Assembly (NCBI GenBank): GCA_050700495.1
Contig: JBOHHF010000348.1
Location: 1-20,321 of the forward strand
Source: GCA-003244245 sp050700495
GTDB lineage: Bacteria; Actinomycetota; Actinomycetes; Mycobacteriales; Pseudonocardiaceae
Reading direction: 5' to 3'
Length of the DNA: 20,321 nucleotides
Part shown: one piece after another, positions 1 through 7,526 of the stretch
Layout of the letters: each line of letters begins with the position of its first letter
How positions within the stretch are numbered: the stretch's first letter is position 1
Notes under the pieces: model-generated
What the model saw: the letters and a program-made list of their open reading frames with translations, nothing else
Told to the model about the DNA's origin: nothing
Database searches by the model: none
Made by a program: the position numbers and the translations under genes

Positions 1-162
1 CTGCTCGCCGGGCAGTGTCTGCTCGCCGGGCAGTGTCTGCTCGCCGGGCAGTGTCTGCTCGCCGGGCAGTGTCTGCTCGCCGGGCAGTGTCTGCTCGCCG
101 GGCAGTGTCTGCTCGCCGGGCAGTGTCTGCCCGTCGGGTGAGGTCTGCCCGTCGGGTGAGGT
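1..162. repeat. 18-bp tandem repeat, nine units
   Basis: Seven identical copies of an 18-bp unit (ctgctcgccgggcagtgt) occupy 1-126, and two diverged copies (ctgcccgtcgggtgaggt) occupy 127-162. The array starts at the window edge, so there may be more copies. Read on the minus strand in the frame of the overlapping gene, the units encode TLPGEQ and TSPDGQ, and 18 bp keeps the frame. Identity at every position suggests recent expansion by slippage. It is a coding minisatellite, not a CRISPR, because there are no spacers. Confidence 0.95.
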
Positions 163-1020
163 CTGCCCTTCCGCCCCCCGATTCTCCAATTGATAATTCT
201 CCGACGTGTACCCCTCCGGTCGCTGTCCCTCCGGTCGCTGATTCTCCAATCGCTGCGGAGACGGGGGCGGGGGCTGGCCACGCGTGCCGGGGATACGTGG
301 AACGGCCTTCCCGGTCCGAGGGTGCACCAGTACGAATTTGTCGATCGCGACGTCGACCTTTTGGACAGTTGTGATCTCCGTGGTAGAGAATCCTGCCCAT
401 GCCGTACCTTGATAGCGAGGCTGCGAGTAGGAGATGGGTGCTTTTAACGGGTTACCGCAATAACACTTGACCGCCGGCTTGCCGAACTTGTCGACAAGCA
501 CCGCGGTGCCTGCTTGCAGCACAGCGGGGATCGTGGTGACCTGACCGCCGCTGAATCCGTGGTTGGTCACGGCGGTGTCCGATCGCAAGATCACCGAGGT
601 CAGGCCGGCGACGTAGCTCTTGATCTCGTCAGGCCGGATACCCAGGACGCGCGCCCAGGCCGCGCCCTTGTCCCGATCCATCTCCAGGAAGGCGACCAGA
701 CGCTGTGGATCGCAGCTCGCCTGCTCACCCGAGCCACCGTACAGTCCCGTCGTATTGCCCGTACGTGGTCCTCCGGCCTTCGGTGGTGGCCGCACGTTTT
801 GCACGTCCACGCCGACCGGAGGCGTGAACGGGTTCGTCCCAGCAGTCAAAGTCGGCTCGAGTGTCACCTCGGCCGCTGAGGCCCCGTCATCATTGAACGC
901 ACGCCCAGCGACGAAAGCGCCGAGGGCTAGCACAACCACGATCAAGATCGCTATGATCGTGGCCCGTGGTGTGATTGTCATGCCGCTGGGCCACCGGCCG
1001 GATCCACGCGACGTAGCCAT
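1..1020 (-). CDS. DUF6777-like membrane-anchored protein, C-terminus off the window
   Basis: The frame is open from an ATG at 1020 to the left edge (340 residues seen), so the C-terminus is missing. Residues 1-18 are polar and basic, and about 19-39 form one hydrophobic segment (TIIAILIVVVLALGAFVAG), so the rest is probably outside the membrane. The middle contains GLYGGSGEQASC, the stretch TNHGFSGG, a QAGTAVLVD segment and the paired-cysteine motif CYCGNPL. I recognise this pattern from actinobacterial DUF6777 proteins, whose function is unknown. From about residue 260 the chain becomes Pro/Gln/Glu-rich, with about six pentapeptides ending EN or EG, then nine hexapeptides (TSPDGQ twice, TLPGEQ seven times). 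A purine-rich AGGGGG lies about 10 bases before the ATG. The family call is from memory of the motif pattern; the reading frame itself is clear. Confidence 0.75.
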   Translation of the reverse strand, partial: MATSRGSGRWPSGMTITPRATIIAILIVVVLALGAFVAGRAFNDDGASAAEVTLEPTLTAGTNPFTPPVGVDVQNVRPPPKAGGPRTGNTTGLYGGSGEQASCDPQRLVAFLEMDRDKGAAWARVLGIRPDEIKSYVAGLTSVILRSDTAVTNHGFSGGQVTTIPAVLQAGTAVLVDKFGKPAVKCYCGNPLKAPISYSQPRYQGTAWAGFSTTEITTVQKVDVAIDKFVLVHPRTGKAVPRIPGTRGQPPPPSPQRLENQRPEGQRPEGYTSENYQLENRGAEGQTSPDGQTSPDGQTLPGEQTLPGEQTLPGEQTLPGEQTLPGEQTLPGEQTLPGEQ

Positions 1021-1022
1021 CG

Positions 1023-1075
1023 TAACTACACCCCCTGACGTTCAGGCATCTTAACTACACCCTTGACGTTCAGGC
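1023..1075. repeat. Two direct repeats just upstream of the DUF6777-like gene
   Basis: Two near-identical copies of about 24-25 bp (1023-1047 and 1052-1075) start 29 bp apart. Each contains taactacaccc followed by the partly palindromic ctgacgttcag or ttgacgttcag. They lie immediately before the start codon at 1020, so they fall in the leader or promoter of that gene and could be regulator half-sites. The repeats are seen directly; the regulatory role is inference. Confidence 0.6.
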
Positions 1076-1094
1076 TATGGGTTTCCACCCCCAC

Positions 1095-1136
1095 GCCGTA
1101 TCAGCGTGTTCACTCGCCGTATCAGCGTGTTCACTC
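1095..1136. repeat. Perfect 21-bp tandem duplication
   Basis: The 21-bp unit beginning gccgtatcagcg is present twice back to back (1095-1115 and 1116-1136) with no mismatch. It is non-coding and lies about 75-115 bp upstream of the DUF6777-like start codon. It may be a recent duplication with no function, or a doubled binding site. Confidence 0.85.
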
Positions 1137-1413
1137 ATAGGTCTGCTGAGCTGGGTGTTTACGGCCAGCCATCGTGGGCAGGATCTCCCTTGCTGCGCCA
1201 TGGCGATTGCTTCGTCCCATCCGCAGGCTCGGCATCTCGACGTCCTTCTCCCCGTCCGCTGACCTAAGCCAGCAACTATCAGAGAAGAGGACGGACAACA
1301 CCGGTTACGTACATCATGCTCAACATCGATCGAGTGAACTTGCTGCGGTGGCCGACGCCCAGGCCGCGCTGGTCGCCGCTCACACCGCGTGCCGCCCCGC
1401 GCCGGCCTGGAAG

Positions 1414-2013
1414 CTACGCTGACGCGCTGAGCACAGCCACCGCGTCAGCGGCGACGTCGGCGGCTCGGGCCGCCCGGTCGGCCAGATCACCACCGAGATC
1501 ACCGAGGTCGACGTTGAGCCGGACCAGCTCGGCGGCCGACCGCGCGGCGGCCGCTGCCAGGGTGGCCGCCGTGAAGGCATCGCCACGCAGGTTGCAGTTG
1601 CCCCGCTGGGCGAGCTCGACCGCTTCGGTAGCAATCCCACTGGCCGCTTCGGCGATCTCGGTCGGCACTCGGGCGGCACGCTCCAGAGCGCGCCGGATCT
1701 GCCGACGGCGAACGTCCGGGTCGGGTTCGCGGGGTAGCGCGAATGCGCTGAGCACGGCTTGGTAGGCCTCGGCATCCCGCTCGGCGAGGGCAGCGACCTG
1801 GTCCCGGACCCGGTCGGCATGCGCCGCCCGCCCCGCCGAGTCGATCAGCTGGCCGGTGGAGAACCGCGCGGTCATCCCGAGCAATCCCGCGGCCATCGCG
1901 GCAGTGATCGCCGCTGCGGCACCCCCTCCCGGGGCGGACAGCTTCGCAGCGAAGCGGTCAAGCAGGTCACCGACCGAGCAGTCGAGCAGCGGGACGCTTC
2001 GACCAGGGATCAC
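1414..2013 (-). CDS. fchA: Methenyltetrahydrofolate cyclohydrolase (FchA / FTCD-C type)
   Basis: The 199-residue protein belongs to the cyclodeaminase/cyclohydrolase family: mostly helical, with the early glycine-rich KLSAPGGGAAAA segment typical of the FTCD C-terminal fold, and an NCNLRGDAFTAA segment late in the chain. These enzymes interconvert 5,10-methenyl-THF and 10-formyl-THF (FchA) or deaminate formimino-THF. Its GTG start overlaps the fhs stop codon by four bases (GTGA), so the two are translationally coupled. That pairing strongly favours the cyclohydrolase role, because Fhs makes 10-formyl-THF, the substrate. It is the last gene of the SAM operon. A formimino-THF cyclodeaminase role is possible but less likely, as there is no histidine-degradation neighbour. 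Confidence 0.85.
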   Translation of the reverse strand: MIPGRSVPLLDCSVGDLLDRFAAKLSAPGGGAAAAITAAMAAGLLGMTARFSTGQLIDSAGRAAHADRVRDQVAALAERDAEAYQAVLSAFALPREPDPDVRRRQIRRALERAARVPTEIAEAASGIATEAVELAQRGNCNLRGDAFTAATLAAAAARSAAELVRLNVDLGDLGGDLADRAARAADVAADAVAVLSASA

Positions 2014-3707
2014 GAGAGACCGACGATCTCGCCGCGGGAATCAATGTCAATCCGAATGGCCGCCGGGTTGGCGCCCAGCCCCGGCATGGTGCGCATATCA
2101 CCACAGATCGGATAGATGAACCCAGCACCCACCGAGGCCCGCGCCTCCCGCACCGGCAGCACCCATCCGGTAGGCGCGCCCTTGAGCGTCGGATCCGATG
2201 AGATCGACAAGTGAGTTTTGGCAATGCACACCGGAAGCCGTCCGAAACCATTGCGCTCGTAGCTTTCGAGCTGCCGGGACGCCTTGAAGTCATATTCCAC
2301 CCCCTGTGCCCCGTACACCCGCAGCGCCACGGTGAGGATCTTCTCCCGCAGCGTCGCGTCATTGGTATACAGGAAGGCGAACTCCGACGGCTCCTCGGCA
2401 GCCTCGGCGACCGCTGCGGCCAGTTCGGCGGCGCCCTTGCCGCCCTCGGCGAAGTGCGTGCACAGCGCGGAACGGGCTCCCACGCTACTGGCGATCTCCC
2501 GGATGGCGGCATGCTCGGACGGGTGATCCGTGGGGAATGCGTTGATCGCTACCACCGGTGACACACCGTGGATTCGCACGTTCTCGATCTGCTTGCGAAG
2601 GTTGGCCGCGCCGGCGTGCACGTCGTCGGGGTTCTCCACCAGCATGCCGTCGGGCAGGGGTCGACCTGCCCCGACCTTGTACCGGCCGGAGTGCGTCTTG
2701 AGCGCGCGCACCGTGGCCACCAGCACCGCCGCGTCCGGCCGCAGCCCCGAAGCGCGGCACTTGATGTTGAAGAAGCGTTCGGCGCCCATGTCGGCACCGA
2801 AGCCGGCCTCGGTGACCAGGTAGTCACCGCAGTGGATGCCGATCAGATCGGCGATCACTGAAGAGTTGCCGTGCGCGATGTTGCCGAACGGCCCGGCGTG
2901 CACCAGCACCGGCGTGCCCTCCAGCGTCTGCAACAGGTTGGGCTTGATCGCCTCGCGCATGATGACGGTCATCGCCCCGGCAGCGTGCAGGTCCTCCGCA
3001 GTCACCGGCCGGCCGTCGGCGGTCTGGCCGACCATGATCCGGCCCAACCGGGACCGCATGTCCTGCAGCGACGTGGACAGCGCAAGCACCGCCATCACCT
3101 CGCTGGCCGCGGTGATGTCGAACCCGCTCTGCCGGGGAGTCCCATCGGCCCGGGTGCCCAACCCGACCACGATGTTGCGCAAGGCCCGGTCATTGGCGTC
3201 AAGCACCCGGTTCCAGGTGATGCTGTGCGGGTCGAGATCGACACCGCCGCGCTGGTGCAGCTGGTTGTCGATCATCGCGGCGAGCAGGTTGTGCGCCGCG
3301 GTCACCGCGTGCATGTCTCCGGTGAGGTGCAGGTTCAGCGTCTCCATCGGCACGACCTGGCTGTAACCGCCACCCGCCGCCCCACCTTTGATCCCGAAGG
3401 TAGGGCCCATCGAGGGTTGCCGGATCGCGACCGTGGCCCGCTTGCCGATGTGCGCGAAGCCCTGGCCCAGCCCCACGGTCGTGGTCGTCTTACCCTCCCC
3501 GAGTGGGGTCGGCGTGACAGCCGTGACAACCACGTACTTCGCCCGTGGGGCCTGCGCCAGCTCCTCGATGGCCGCCGTCTTGACCTTCATGACGTGCTCG
3601 CCGTACGGCTCGAGCAAGTGCGGACCCAGCCCCATCGCGGCACCGACGTCCACCAGCGGCGCAAGGGTGGCATCACGAGCGATCTCAAGATCACTGGGGA
3701 ACGCCAT
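2010..3707 (-). CDS. fhs: Formate-tetrahydrofolate ligase
   Basis: The 565-residue protein is collinear with Fhs (formyltetrahydrofolate synthetase), which makes 10-formyl-THF from formate, THF and ATP in the cytoplasm. Visible signatures are the P-loop TPLGEGKTTTTVG at about 67-79, the following RQPSMGPTFGIKGGAAGGG motif, and HLTGDMHA. I chose the ATG at 3707 because it has GAAGGAG a few bases upstream and because family proteins begin near DLEIA; an in-frame upstream ATG at 3761 lies inside the intergenic hairpin and has no ribosome site. Within the operon it brings one-carbon units in from formate. A 65-bp spacer with strong inverted repeats separates it from ahcY, the longest gap among the seven core genes. 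Confidence 0.96.
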   Translation of the reverse strand: MAFPSDLEIARDATLAPLVDVGAAMGLGPHLLEPYGEHVMKVKTAAIEELAQAPRAKYVVVTAVTPTPLGEGKTTTTVGLGQGFAHIGKRATVAIRQPSMGPTFGIKGGAAGGGYSQVVPMETLNLHLTGDMHAVTAAHNLLAAMIDNQLHQRGGVDLDPHSITWNRVLDANDRALRNIVVGLGTRADGTPRQSGFDITAASEVMAVLALSTSLQDMRSRLGRIMVGQTADGRPVTAEDLHAAGAMTVIMREAIKPNLLQTLEGTPVLVHAGPFGNIAHGNSSVIADLIGIHCGDYLVTEAGFGADMGAERFFNIKCRASGLRPDAAVLVATVRALKTHSGRYKVGAGRPLPDGMLVENPDDVHAGAANLRKQIENVRIHGVSPVVAINAFPTDHPSEHAAIREIASSVGARSALCTHFAEGGKGAAELAAAVAEAAEEPSEFAFLYTNDATLREKILTVALRVYGAQGVEYDFKASRQLESYERNGFGRLPVCIAKTHLSISSDPTLKGAPTGWVLPVREARASVGAGFIYPICGDMRTMPGLGANPAAIRIDIDSRGEIVGLS

Positions 3708-3722
3708 CGTGCTCCTTCGGAG

Positions 3723-3768
3723 CTCGTGAGTGCGTAACAGTGTTACAGCACTCAATGCCACTCACGAG
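3723..3768 (-). promoter_or_regulatory. Nested, mutually exclusive inverted repeats between ahcY and fhs
   Basis: A perfect 10-bp inverted repeat pairs 3723-3732 (ctcgtgagtg) with 3759-3768 (cactcacgag). Inside it, 3728-3753 forms a nearly perfect hairpin: gagtgc and gtaaca pair with tgttac and gcactc, leaving one loop base and one bulged A. The two structures share 3728-3732, so they cannot both form. They end four bases before the fhs ribosome site (3712-3718 on the plus strand). There is no T-run, so a simple terminator is unlikely. It could be an operator, an RNA-processing site or a translational switch. Structure is seen; function is inferred. Confidence 0.6.
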
Positions 3769-3772
3769 TGCG

Positions 3773-5251
3773 TCAGTACCGATAGTGGGCTGGTTTGTAG
3801 GGGCCCTCGACGTCCACGTCGATGTATTCAGCTTGCTCTTTGGTCAGCTTGGTGAGCTGACCGCCCAGAGCCTCGACGTGGATCCGGGCGACCTTCTCGT
3901 CGAGCACCTTGGGCAGGGTGTAGACCTCCCGGTCGTATTCCTGATGCTTGGTGAACAGCTCGACCTGGGCGATCACCTGGTTGGAGAACGAGTTCGACAT
4001 CACGAAACTGGGGTGCCCGGTAGCGTTGCCGAGGTTCAGCAACCGCCCCTCGGACAACACGATGATCGAATGCCCATCTTGGAAGGTCCACTCATCGACC
4101 TGCGGCTTGATCACCAACCGGCGGGCGCCCGACCGGCGCTCCAGCCCGGCGATGTCGATCTCGTTGTCGAAGTGCCCGATATTGCCCAGAATCGCCTGGT
4201 GCTTCATCCGCGCCATATGGTCGACCGTCACGATGTCCCTGTTCCCAGTGGCGGTGACGATGATGTCCGCGCGCCCGACGACATTGTCCAGGGTGTCGAC
4301 GGTGAAACCATCCATCATCGCCTGCAACGCGCAAATCGGGTCCACCTCGGCCACCACCACCCGAGCGCCTTGGCCCCGCAACGACTCCGCGCACCCCTTG
4401 CCAACATCCCCATAACCACATACCAGACACAACTTGCCGGCGATCAGCACATCCACTGCCCGGTTGATCCCGTCGATGAGGGAATGCCGGCACCCGTACT
4501 TGTTGTCGAACTTCGACTTCGTCACCGAATCATTGACGTTGATCGCCGGGAACAACAACTCCCCCGCCGCGGCCAACTGGTACAGCCGGTGCACACCAGT
4601 GGTGGTCTCTTCGGTCACCCCGCGGATGCCGTCGCCAATCGCCGTCCACTTGCCCGGCGTAGCGGCCAGCGAAGCCCGCAACACCTCCAGGAACACCTTC
4701 CACTCATCCGAGTCGTTGTCATCCGCAGCGGGCACCACTCCGGCCTTCTCAAAGGTGACTCCCTTGTGCACCAGGAGGGTCGCGTCTCCCCCGTCATCCA
4801 GGATCATGTTCGGCCTGGCTCCGTCGGGCCAGGTCAGCATCCGCTCGGTGCACCACCAGTACTCCTCTAGCGTCTCGCCCTTCCAGGCGAAACACGGCAC
4901 TCCCCGCGGTTGCTCCGCACTGCCATGCGGTCCCACCACCACGGCGGCCGCAGCGTGATCCTGAGTGGAGAAGATGTTGCACGACGCCCACCGGACCTCC
5001 GCGCCGAGGCTGACCAGGGTCTCGATCAGTACCGCGGTCTGCACGGTCATATGCAGCGACCCCGAGATCCGCGCCCCGCGCAGTGGGAAAACCTCCGCAT
5101 ACTCCCGCCTTAGCGTCATCAAACCCGGCATCTCGTGCTGCGCCAACCGGATCTCATTACGACCGAAATCGGCCAGATCCAGATCGGCGACCGCGAAGTC
5201 GATACCAGCGCGACTCTCTAGCCTTTTCTCAGCGGCAGGCGCCACAGTCAT
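3773..5251 (-). CDS. ahcY: Adenosylhomocysteinase (S-adenosylhomocysteine hydrolase)
   Basis: This 492-residue enzyme splits S-adenosylhomocysteine, the inhibitory product of methyltransferases, into adenosine and homocysteine using bound NAD. Signatures are the N-terminal DFGRNEIRLAQHEMPGL, FDNKYGCRHSL, and the NAD-binding VCGYGDVGKG at about 277-286; it ends KPAHYRY as in the family. The extra segment around PAADDNDSDEW is characteristic of actinobacterial and eukaryote-like forms. I prefer the ATG at 5251, which has AAGGAG nine bases upstream; the alternative ATG at 5287 overlaps the adenosine kinase stop (ATGA) and would add 12 atypical residues. Its two products are handled by the neighbouring adenosine kinase and methionine synthase. 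Confidence 0.96.
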   Translation of the reverse strand: MTVAPAAEKRLESRAGIDFAVADLDLADFGRNEIRLAQHEMPGLMTLRREYAEVFPLRGARISGSLHMTVQTAVLIETLVSLGAEVRWASCNIFSTQDHAAAAVVVGPHGSAEQPRGVPCFAWKGETLEEYWWCTERMLTWPDGARPNMILDDGGDATLLVHKGVTFEKAGVVPAADDNDSDEWKVFLEVLRASLAATPGKWTAIGDGIRGVTEETTTGVHRLYQLAAAGELLFPAINVNDSVTKSKFDNKYGCRHSLIDGINRAVDVLIAGKLCLVCGYGDVGKGCAESLRGQGARVVVAEVDPICALQAMMDGFTVDTLDNVVGRADIIVTATGNRDIVTVDHMARMKHQAILGNIGHFDNEIDIAGLERRSGARRLVIKPQVDEWTFQDGHSIIVLSEGRLLNLGNATGHPSFVMSNSFSNQVIAQVELFTKHQEYDREVYTLPKVLDEKVARIHVEALGGQLTKLTKEQAEYIDVDVEGPYKPAHYRY

Positions 5252-5283
5252 CGAAATGCACTCCTTGTCGGTGAAGTTGGAAG

Positions 5284-6261
5284 TCATGCGCGCACGTGGT
5301 CGGCCACCTCAGCTGCGCTGTCGGGTCCGTAAGCTTCGCTGAATCGCTCCATGAACCTCTCGGGTTCGAACTCGTGTTCCTGGGTCCCGACCGACTCAAT
5401 CACCAGGGTGGCCAGCATGCAACCAAGCTGGGCAGCCCGCTCGTCACCCACGCCCCACTGCACCCCGGCCAGGAAGCCGGCCCGGAACGCGTCACCCACA
5501 CCCGTGGGATCCGCCTTGACCAGCTCCTGCGGCGGTGTCACCGAGATGACCGGTTCACCCGGCCGCTGCACGGTCACGCCCTTGGCGCCCCGGGTCATCA
5601 CCGAGACGTCCACCCGTGCCAGGATGTCCTCGTCGCCCCAACCGGTCTTGCGTTCGAGCAGGCCTCGCTCGTAGCTGTTGGTGAACAGGTAGGCCGCCCC
5701 CTCGACCAGCTGCTTGATCTGGTCACCGTCGACCGAAGCGAGTTGCTGGGAGGGGTCCGCGGCGAACGGGTAACCGAGATCGCGGCACTCCTGGGTGTGC
5801 CGCAGCATGGCCGCCGGGTCGCTCGGGCCCACCAGCACGAGATCGGTCCCGCCCAAGCGGTCCACGATCGGCTTCAGTTCGATGTCTCGGGACTCGCTCA
5901 TCGCACCGGTGTAGAACGACGCGATCTGGTTCTGGTCGGAATCGGTGGTGCACTGGAACCGGGCGGTGTGCTTGGTCTGCGAGACGTGCACCGCGCTGGT
6001 GTCCACCCCGTGTGCTGACAGCCATTGCCCGTACTCGGCGAAGTCGGCACCCACCGCGCCCACCAGCACCGGAGCCAGCCCGAGGCAGCCGAGGTTGAAC
6101 GCGATGTTGGCGGCCGCCCCGCCGCGGCGAATCGCCAGGTCTTCCACCAGGAAGGACACCGAGAGGTTGTCCAGCTGATCGGGCACGATCTGCTCGACGA
6201 ACCGGCCCGGAAAGACCATCAGGTAGTCGGTGGCGATCGACCCCGTGACGATGATGCCCAC
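5284..6261 (-). CDS. adoK: Adenosine kinase, PfkB family (mycobacterial AdoK type)
   Basis: This 325-residue PfkB-fold sugar kinase carries RGGAAANIAFNLG near the N-terminus (about 46-58) and DPTGVGDAFRAGF at about 251-263, the C-terminal PfkB signature holding the catalytic Asp and anion hole. The DPTGVGDAFRAGF form is the one I associate with bacterial adenosine kinase of the M. tuberculosis type. It would phosphorylate adenosine released by AhcY to AMP and so pull that reversible reaction forward. I start it at the GTG at 6261, preceded by GGAGG and a five-base spacer; the frame stays open upstream into metK, but that part is out-of-frame metK sequence. It lies 22 bp after metK. A ribokinase-like specificity is possible but the context argues for adenosine. 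Confidence 0.9.
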   Translation of the reverse strand: MGIIVTGSIATDYLMVFPGRFVEQIVPDQLDNLSVSFLVEDLAIRRGGAAANIAFNLGCLGLAPVLVGAVGADFAEYGQWLSAHGVDTSAVHVSQTKHTARFQCTTDSDQNQIASFYTGAMSESRDIELKPIVDRLGGTDLVLVGPSDPAAMLRHTQECRDLGYPFAADPSQQLASVDGDQIKQLVEGAAYLFTNSYERGLLERKTGWGDEDILARVDVSVMTRGAKGVTVQRPGEPVISVTPPQELVKADPTGVGDAFRAGFLAGVQWGVGDERAAQLGCMLATLVIESVGTQEHEFEPERFMERFSEAYGPDSAAEVADHVRA

Positions 6262-6283
6262 TATAGCCTCCGTTAGACTGCTG

Positions 6284-7522
6284 TCAGACCGCTGCTGGCT
6301 GCGCGCTGGCGGGCAACCCGGCGGATTCGCGCAGTTCCGTGGCCTTGTCGGTCCGCTCCCAGGTGAAGTCCGGATCGTCGCGCCCGAAGTGGCCGTAGGC
6401 GGCCGTCTTGGCGTAGATCGGCCGGTGCAGACCCAAGTAGTTGCGAAACGCCGCGGGGCGCAGGTCGAAGTGCTCCCCCACCAGTTTCTCGATGGTCGTG
6501 CGGGGCACCTGCTCAGTGCCGAAGGTCTCCACAAACAATGACAGCGGCCGGGCCACGCCGATCGCGTAGGCCACCTGCACCTCGACCCGGTCCGCCAGGC
6601 CGGCGGCCACGACGTTCTTGGCCACGTAACGGGCCGCGTACGCCGCGGAACGGTCCACCTTGGACGGATCCTTACCGGAGAACGCGCCGCCACCGTGCCG
6701 GGAGAACCCGCCGTAGGTGTCCACGATGATCTTCCGGCCGGTCAGTCCGGCATCACCGACCGGGCCACCGATCACGAATCGCCCGGTCGGGTTGACGAAC
6801 AGGTTGCGCGCCAGCTCGGCCTCGTTGTAGAAGCCGGCGGGCAGCACCGCAAGCACCACCTGCTTCCACAGGTCGGCCCGGATCTGCTCTGAGGTGACCT
6901 CCTCGGCATGCTGGGTGGAGATCAGCACCTTCTCCACCCCAATCGGCATGTGATCCCGGTAGCGGACGGTCACCTGCGTCTTGCCGTCAGGCCGCAGGTA
7001 AGGAAGCGTACCGTCCTTGCGCACCTGCGCCAGCCGCTTGGACAGCCGGTGCGCCAGTGCAATCGGCATCGGCATCAGCTCAGGGGTCTCATTGGTGGCG
7101 TACCCGAACATCATCCCTTGGTCACCCGCACCGGCACTGTCCAGTTCGTCCTCGGACAGCTGCCCACGCCGCTCTTGGGCCATGTCGACACCCTGAGCGA
7201 TGTCCGGCGACTGCTTGTCCAATGCGGTCAGCACCGCGCAACTGTGCCCGTCGAAGCCGAAGCTCCCATTGTCATAGCCGATCCGGCAGATCGTGTCACG
7301 CACGATCTGGGTGTAGTCCAGCATTCCCGGTGTGGTGATCTCTCCTGCCAACACGACCATTCCGGTGGTGATCAAGGTCTCGCACGCCACTCGCGAGTTC
7401 GGGTCCATCGTCAGCGCCGCGTCCAGCACAGAGTCGGAGATCTGATCGGCGATCTTGTCCGGGTGACCTTCGGTCACCGATTCAGAGGTGAACAGATACT
7501 CGATGCTCTCCAGCTGGGTCAC
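6284..7522 (-). CDS. metK: S-adenosylmethionine synthetase
   Basis: This 412-residue protein is a standard-length MetK, making SAM from methionine and ATP. The three classical motifs are present: GHPDKIADQISD at about 19-30, GAGDQGMMFGY at 131-141, and GGGAFSGKDPSKVDRSAAY from about 277. The start is a GTG at 7522 with AAGGAG about nine bases upstream, only four bases after the methionine synthase stop. Placement between the methionine-making and SAH-recycling genes gives a gene order that follows the methyl cycle. Many actinobacteria have another metK elsewhere, so this copy may be dedicated to the operon; that cannot be seen from here. Confidence 0.97.
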   Translation of the reverse strand: MTQLESIEYLFTSESVTEGHPDKIADQISDSVLDAALTMDPNSRVACETLITTGMVVLAGEITTPGMLDYTQIVRDTICRIGYDNGSFGFDGHSCAVLTALDKQSPDIAQGVDMAQERRGQLSEDELDSAGAGDQGMMFGYATNETPELMPMPIALAHRLSKRLAQVRKDGTLPYLRPDGKTQVTVRYRDHMPIGVEKVLISTQHAEEVTSEQIRADLWKQVVLAVLPAGFYNEAELARNLFVNPTGRFVIGGPVGDAGLTGRKIIVDTYGGFSRHGGGAFSGKDPSKVDRSAAYAARYVAKNVVAAGLADRVEVQVAYAIGVARPLSLFVETFGTEQVPRTTIEKLVGEHFDLRPAAFRNYLGLHRPIYAKTAAYGHFGRDDPDFTWERTDKATELRESAGLPASAQPAAV

Positions 7523-7526
7523 GGGA

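Larger units (their letters stand above)
1021..1413. other. Gene-free spacer between the DUF6777-like gene and the SAM operon
   Basis: I see no convincing gene here on either strand. The stretch holds the direct repeats next to the DUF6777-like start and a perfect 21-bp tandem duplication at 1095-1136. The rest has the same GC-rich character without any coding pattern I recognise. The minus-strand operon ends at 1414 and I see no clear stem-loop plus T-run terminator after it. Confidence 0.5.

Noticed and set aside
1..162. Possible CRISPR array
   Set aside because: Units are directly contiguous with no spacers and fit the coding frame of the minus-strand gene.
2871..3737. Long plus-strand open frames opposite fhs and other operon genes
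   Set aside because: They are complements of strongly recognised genes and show the Arg/His/Gly-rich composition typical of antisense frames in GC-rich DNA.
3708..3772. SAM or SAH riboswitch before fhs
   Set aside because: The spacer is only 65 bp and shows two simple hairpins, not the conserved core of the SAM or SAH riboswitch classes I know. None was seen elsewhere either.
6262..6693. N-terminal extension of the adenosine kinase frame
   Set aside because: It overlaps metK out of frame and lacks PfkB similarity; the GTG at 6261 has a proper ribosome site.
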